From assembly GCA_039707465.1 (NCBI GenBank), contig CM077644.1:102908875-102972874 (forward strand): a stretch of 64,000 nucleotides of DNA. Reading direction: 5' to 3'. A program made the translations under genes and the position numbers. A model generated the notes under the pieces. That model saw nothing but the letters and a program-made list of their open reading frames with translations, searched no databases and had not been told where the DNA came from. Positions 52,501 through 58,500 of this stretch are shown piece after piece. Source of the DNA: Rhabdophis nuchalis. Taxonomy: Eukaryota; Chordata; Lepidosauria; Squamata; Natricidae. Every line of letters starts with the position of its first letter. Position 1 is the stretch's first letter.

Positions 52501-55500
52501 CATGTTGAATGAAACTACAATTATTACCTGTAAGGAATGAAAAAGAAATTGCCCTGAAATCCAAGCAGTCTGGGAGAATTTAGATCTTCCATAGTGTTGC
52601 CAAGCCTAGATATAATTGTCCTCCCAATGTGTAAATTTCATCTAGAATTCCCAAACTATATAAGCATTACTGAAAATTCTGTAAACTTAAATGCTCAAGA
52701 ATATCTGGGGTTGAGAATTTTGACTTGTATGCTGAGTTTTGATTTGATTTTTAAAGAAGAAAAAATGATTTGCTATTCCAAAGAGGAAAAAAAAAAAATC
52801 TACAATGGAATAGAAATAATTCTAAAGACAAGATACCAAAAGGTTGTATTTCATGTAAGAAATAATAGTACTACAGATAGTTCTCCTGTAGTGGCCATAA
52901 TTGGGACACACAATTTGATTGTTAAATGAAATAATCACTAAGTGAAACCATGGCTGTGCTTAATCATCTTCCTTCATCTTTCTTTTGCTTAACAGATGTT
53001 TGAAGGTCATAAATGTTCGGACTGGTCACAGTCACTTTTCATCACTGTATATGTCCGTTGCTCAATGAGGACTTCTTATATGAACATACATAAAAACTCA
53101 AATTCTTTAAACATTTTAATAATATTGCTTTATCTTTTATAAGGTGAAGTACTTTTTGATTTCCCCATTAATTTTAGATCAAATGCCAACTAATTGCTTT
53201 TAAAAAAGCCTCCTACCATTTGGGGAACAACAATATGAATATTTCAATTTACAATCATCATCAGTGTTCCAAAATAAAGTTATTGTAGTATCATTGACGA
53301 CTTCGTCCAATGCCTTGTTATCTGAAACAGAGGAAGAGAGAGAGAAAAATGAATTCATTTACGTATTTTTCATGGTGTTTTTTTTTAATGCTGGAAAATT
53401 ACCTCCTTATTTACATACAATGCATGGGTTACAGAACTGTACACTGGATGAAAAATGAACAAAGTTTTCAGCAAACAAGAGAGGAAAAAGAAAGGTAGAA
53501 GTGTAATTGCAATGATGAACAGCTCCTTATTAATAATTGCAAAGAATCTTTTCTCACATTTCAATCACAACATAGGAAGCTCTTTTTCTTCCATTGGCTG
53601 ATAGGCCTGGCCTATCACTCCCAACGGTACTAAAATATAAAATGCCATCTCCAGCCAGAGTTGTCTTTGTTTCTCCCATGTTTCCCGTGCTGAAATCTTC
53701 ACCTGCCTACCAACCATAGTTTCTAGGAAGCTGGGAAACAAGTTGTGGGATGAGAGAAGCAGGTACAGCAAGTGAAACCAGTGTCTGGCTTTCAGCTGTT
53801 AAATGGGAATTCCTGGATAAATTCTCTGAAGGTTGCTAAATCTTCAGCTTTACATTTGAAAAGGAAAATTCCATGGCCATTCCTATTTTAAATTTATTGC
53901 ACAAATTTCCTTTCAAGGGAGAGTGACACTTGGTAACACTTGAGATCTTGAAGAGAGTATTCAGAAAATAGCTTTCTGGGGAATTAATATCACCTCCACC
54001 TAGCTGGCAAATTCAAGAGCTACTAGGATTTCAGGAAGGCATCTTTAGTGCTAGTAAGGATGAAAACATAATTTTGAAAGTTCTGATAGTCAAAGTAAAG
54101 ATAGGTTCAGGTTCCTGCCTAATGGGAGTAATTGGATCAGCAACTCCATCTCTGAGTGATGCAGTTGTAAAGCATGATGCCACATGACAGTGCTGACTTA
54201 CAATGGCAATGTTGACATTTACAATTGCCATTGGTACATGAATCGCACATAACTGTTAAGCAACTCATCTGTCTGGTTCCCACAGCATTAAAGCAGGTCT
54301 TTTCAGTCCATCTCATTTGGCTAAATGTGATCAATTTGTACTATGTATTGCTAAGAAGCACATTAGGATTTGTACCTACCACCCAAAAATGATGTTTAAG
54401 GCAGGGTTTAACAGAGTACGGAAAACAACACTTAAGAACAATCATGTGGATTTTGTTTTAATGAATTATAATTACCAGAAATGTTAACATCAATGGAAAA
54501 TGTTTTCTTGCAATCTTTGCTGAACTTTGCTGTTATGGTATAGTTGTGGCATTCTTTCAGACCAGATAAAGTATTGGTCTCGTTTTTCCAATAGCAAGAA
54601 TCGCAGGTAACATTCAGCAAATCTAACGATCCAATAAACGTAAGTTTTGCAGCATGACGATCCTCTGTAAATTTCACAGAATGCTGAATAGCATCTATAA
54701 GACAAACGAACAAATCAAAGTTGGATGTAATCATTCTGAAACTTTAAAATAAAAGAATTAAATCCACAGAAGGCCACAAATGTATGTAAATGATAAGGTT
54801 ACAGTTTTATTCCTGTATTAATTAAACTACGGTATTCAGTACCCAGAGGAGTTGACGTCTGCTCGGTGGCAATGACTCTACTCGTATAAAAACGCAAAGC
54901 CTGTAAAATCAGTGTAATCTAATTTTTTCTGGTTAGATGTATAAAGCCACCTCAAATCAGTCTTCAAGGCCCTTGATGTATTTACTCAATCTGGATTAGG
55001 TTTTCTTACACTGCTTAAGTAGTGATTAAAAATAAATTATGGAAATTTGGTCTAACTAATTCTTATAGATAGATTTAATTATTGGGGGGGCATAGCCATT
55101 TTTTCCTTGCACCCTATTGGTTCAAGCATTAACAATGATGGGACAAAGCTATCTCTGAGACCATACAACATATCCTTGACTTCAACAGAGGCTAACAAAT
55201 CCAAAGTCCCAAATTATGCTTCCAAACGACCTTTTCTAGATATTTCATTCTCAAACAGACAGACACTTATCTTACATAGTTTTAATACTCTATCCTCCAG
55301 GAAGTAGCAGATAGAGGGGTAGATCAGCAACGTTTTCATTCTAGAACACAGTTTCTCAACTTTGGCTCTTTTAAGATGTTTGGACTTGAACTCAGAACTC
55401 AGAATTCCCCAGTATGTTTAGCTGAGAATTCTGGAAGTTGTAATCCACACAGATTTTAAAGGTTGAGAATCACTGCCCTAGATTGAAGTTGATGTTTATT

Positions 55501-58500
55501 AGAGTGGCATTGCCAAATGTGGCTTATCCAGAGCTCACTTTTATTTTATTAAATCGAAATTTGTACTCTGTTGTTGCGTACATATAAGCATTTTATTGTT
55601 GCTTTTCAAGAATAAAAAATCTTAAAAAGCAAAACAAATTAATTTAATCAAAATTAAATTAAAACCAGTATCATTAAAACCAATGAACAATTAAGTGCTT
55701 GGAAATAAAAAAAAATGTGTAGAGATTTTGGGTTGTTGGTTTTTTTTTTGCCATTTTCCTAAGTATTGGAAGAGTGCAGACCAAACAGACATTCCTGGGG
55801 AAAATCTTCAGTAACTTGGGAGCCTCAAGCGGAAAGAAGTACCTAATACCAGAGCTTCTTCTAAAAGGATCTATGCTGCTGATCTGAGAAACCATCTACT
55901 TTATAGCAAGCAATATGGTCCTTCAATTCTTCAGTCCCTTGGGCATGCATAGCTCTAAAGTCAACACCAACACTTTAAATTGTCTCCCAAAGGTACTTTT
56001 CAAAAAAGAACTGGATTTTTGTTGTTGTTGTTTTTTCCTTGGAAAACATTTCACTTCTCATCTGACTGAATGATGGGGAATAACATAATAAAAACTTACC
56101 GCAAGCCTTACTATGGTCTGCAAAGAAAAAAACAAAAATAAGAGAAAGTCATTTATAACAAATGCCTCTAAGTGAATTTTTTTAAATATTTACATATTCA
56201 TGTACATTAATTCACTGTGTTCTGGTTGAGAGTATGAAGATTACATAATGTGTTGCATTGATTAATAGAATTATTTCATAATTTCATCAAAACAATAATT
56301 GGATATTCAGTATTTTGCTACATTTGGGATGTGGCTCATAAACCATGCCGAAATGTTCTGCCCCATTAATGACATCAGACCTCAGCAGACATTAATTTCA
56401 GGATATAATCTATATCTGAAGTTTCAGTAGGTACCTCAGTAATTCTTGGCTGTATCAGACATCTCCAGACCCTTATATTGGATAAGGTTAGTTGGACTGC
56501 TCCAATCAGTTGCAGAGGTTTTAGCAGCTTCACAGCGATTAAACTTAAATGCAGATAATCTTCAGTTTACCACCAGAATTGGGAATGTAATTTCTGTTGT
56601 AAGTCACTATGATCAAATTGAGTCACCCCATGAACAGACCCAATTTTATGAAATTGTTAGGGTGTTGGGAAAAGAGTCAAGTGGTCACAGCATCCCCAAG
56701 GAGGATTTTTTGCCATATTTGATAAGAAACTGGCAAAAAAGAAGCTTGTATATTGCAGTCACATGGCCACAGACATTGCAACTGGTTGCAAAGAGAGTCA
56801 GTTGCCAAGTGCCCAACTTATGATCATGTGACGGCAGGGGAAGGTGCGATAGTCATAAGGGTGGGTGCATGTCATAAGTCGCTTTTTATGAGACTTATAA
56901 TTTTGAACCATTGTTAAACAAATTGTCATTAAGTCGGGACTTCCTATAATTACCCAATATGCTACACAACCAAGCTTATGAAGAGTAACCATATTGTAAC
57001 CTTGCCTTATGCAAATTTCAGGAAACCTTTTGCCAAACATACATCACAGCTTAATTTAATTACCTTGCATGCAACATTGAATGCGAGTCAGATAATAAAT
57101 AATATGTCCATCATCCCCTTTTTTTCAGAAAGTTTTCTAACATGGAGAAACTTAAACATGCTCAGAATCTTCATTAAGGTTGTGGTACAGTAGAACCTAG
57201 CTGTTGCTTTCTAATGTCCTTGCCACACGAGGCAACAGCATTCCACATGCTGCACCATCCTAAAACCTCCTTATATTACAGTGGAAGGCAGACATCACAA
57301 CATCACAAAGCTGTATGATCTTTATTTAGTGACTGGGAGTAATCTGTTAATTTGGAAAATGTATGCTGTACCAGCAGATTCTAATATACTACAAAGCTCA
57401 ATTCATTTCCAGCTGCATTCAATATTACATATACATGTGCTGTTTGAGAATTTTTAGCAGAATTATTATGTACAGATCACAGCAACTTGAAGAGCACACC
57501 ATCAACTGGCCTCTTCCACTGACTTGGCTGACTATTTAACAGCAACAATGGCATTAGATCATCCTATGGAAATATTGCTCAAGCTAATTGAAGATTTTAG
57601 ATGCATTACTTCAACCTCCAATCTTAAGGCTGTACTTGAAACATATTTGGAAGCTTGTGAAGCTCACAGTTTTTAATTGATAATTGATGTTGCCAATTAT
57701 GGTTGTCTATGTACTCAGTTGAGACCCATATATAGCAATCTTGTAGAAATGCATTGCCATTATTAGAGTAATTATAGGTTTGGATTGTCACAATGCTCCT
57801 TCATGTTTTTGGAGATGCATAAGTGGGCATCTCTTCATCCAGTACGATAAAGCAAACTGCAAGAATATGACCTAGTTGATTTTGTCAAAACCAACTAAGA
57901 AATTCTTCTTCTTAGCAAACATGAAGAGAGGGGTTTTATTAGGATGGGAGCTTGAAAAGGCTTTATTTTTCCTTGAAGATGTTTTGCTTGGTGTGGTGGT
58001 TGAGGCACCAATTTAGAAACCAAGAAAACCAACGGTTCTAGTCTTACCTTAGGCACAAAGCCAACTCTCTCACTGCCCTAAAAAGAAGGCAAAGGCAAAC
58101 CACTACTGAAAATATTGCCAAGCAAGCTCCAGTGATCTGTCCAGGAGTCAACACTGACTCAAAGAGACAAAACAACAATAACAACAGCCCCCAAATCAAC
58201 TCCTTTATGAATTTTAGCTCTTCATTCAGATTGATTATAGGGCTGAATGCAGAATTCAGAAACTGTTTCTACATGATTCCCATTCAATTCAGTTGACTTC
58301 TACGAAAAACATTTTCGACAAATGTTCATAGGATCAAACCACACTTTAAGATTAAAGTGTGGTTTGTATTCAAAACTTTGCATGCGCAGTAAGGAAATGG
58401 GTGCAGGTTTGTCACCTATTGAGGTGGTGTTTGGGAGAGCTGAAGAGATGCTTGTTGCAGTGCCAGTGGTTGGAGTAAAGAAAGTAATCCCATCATCTGC

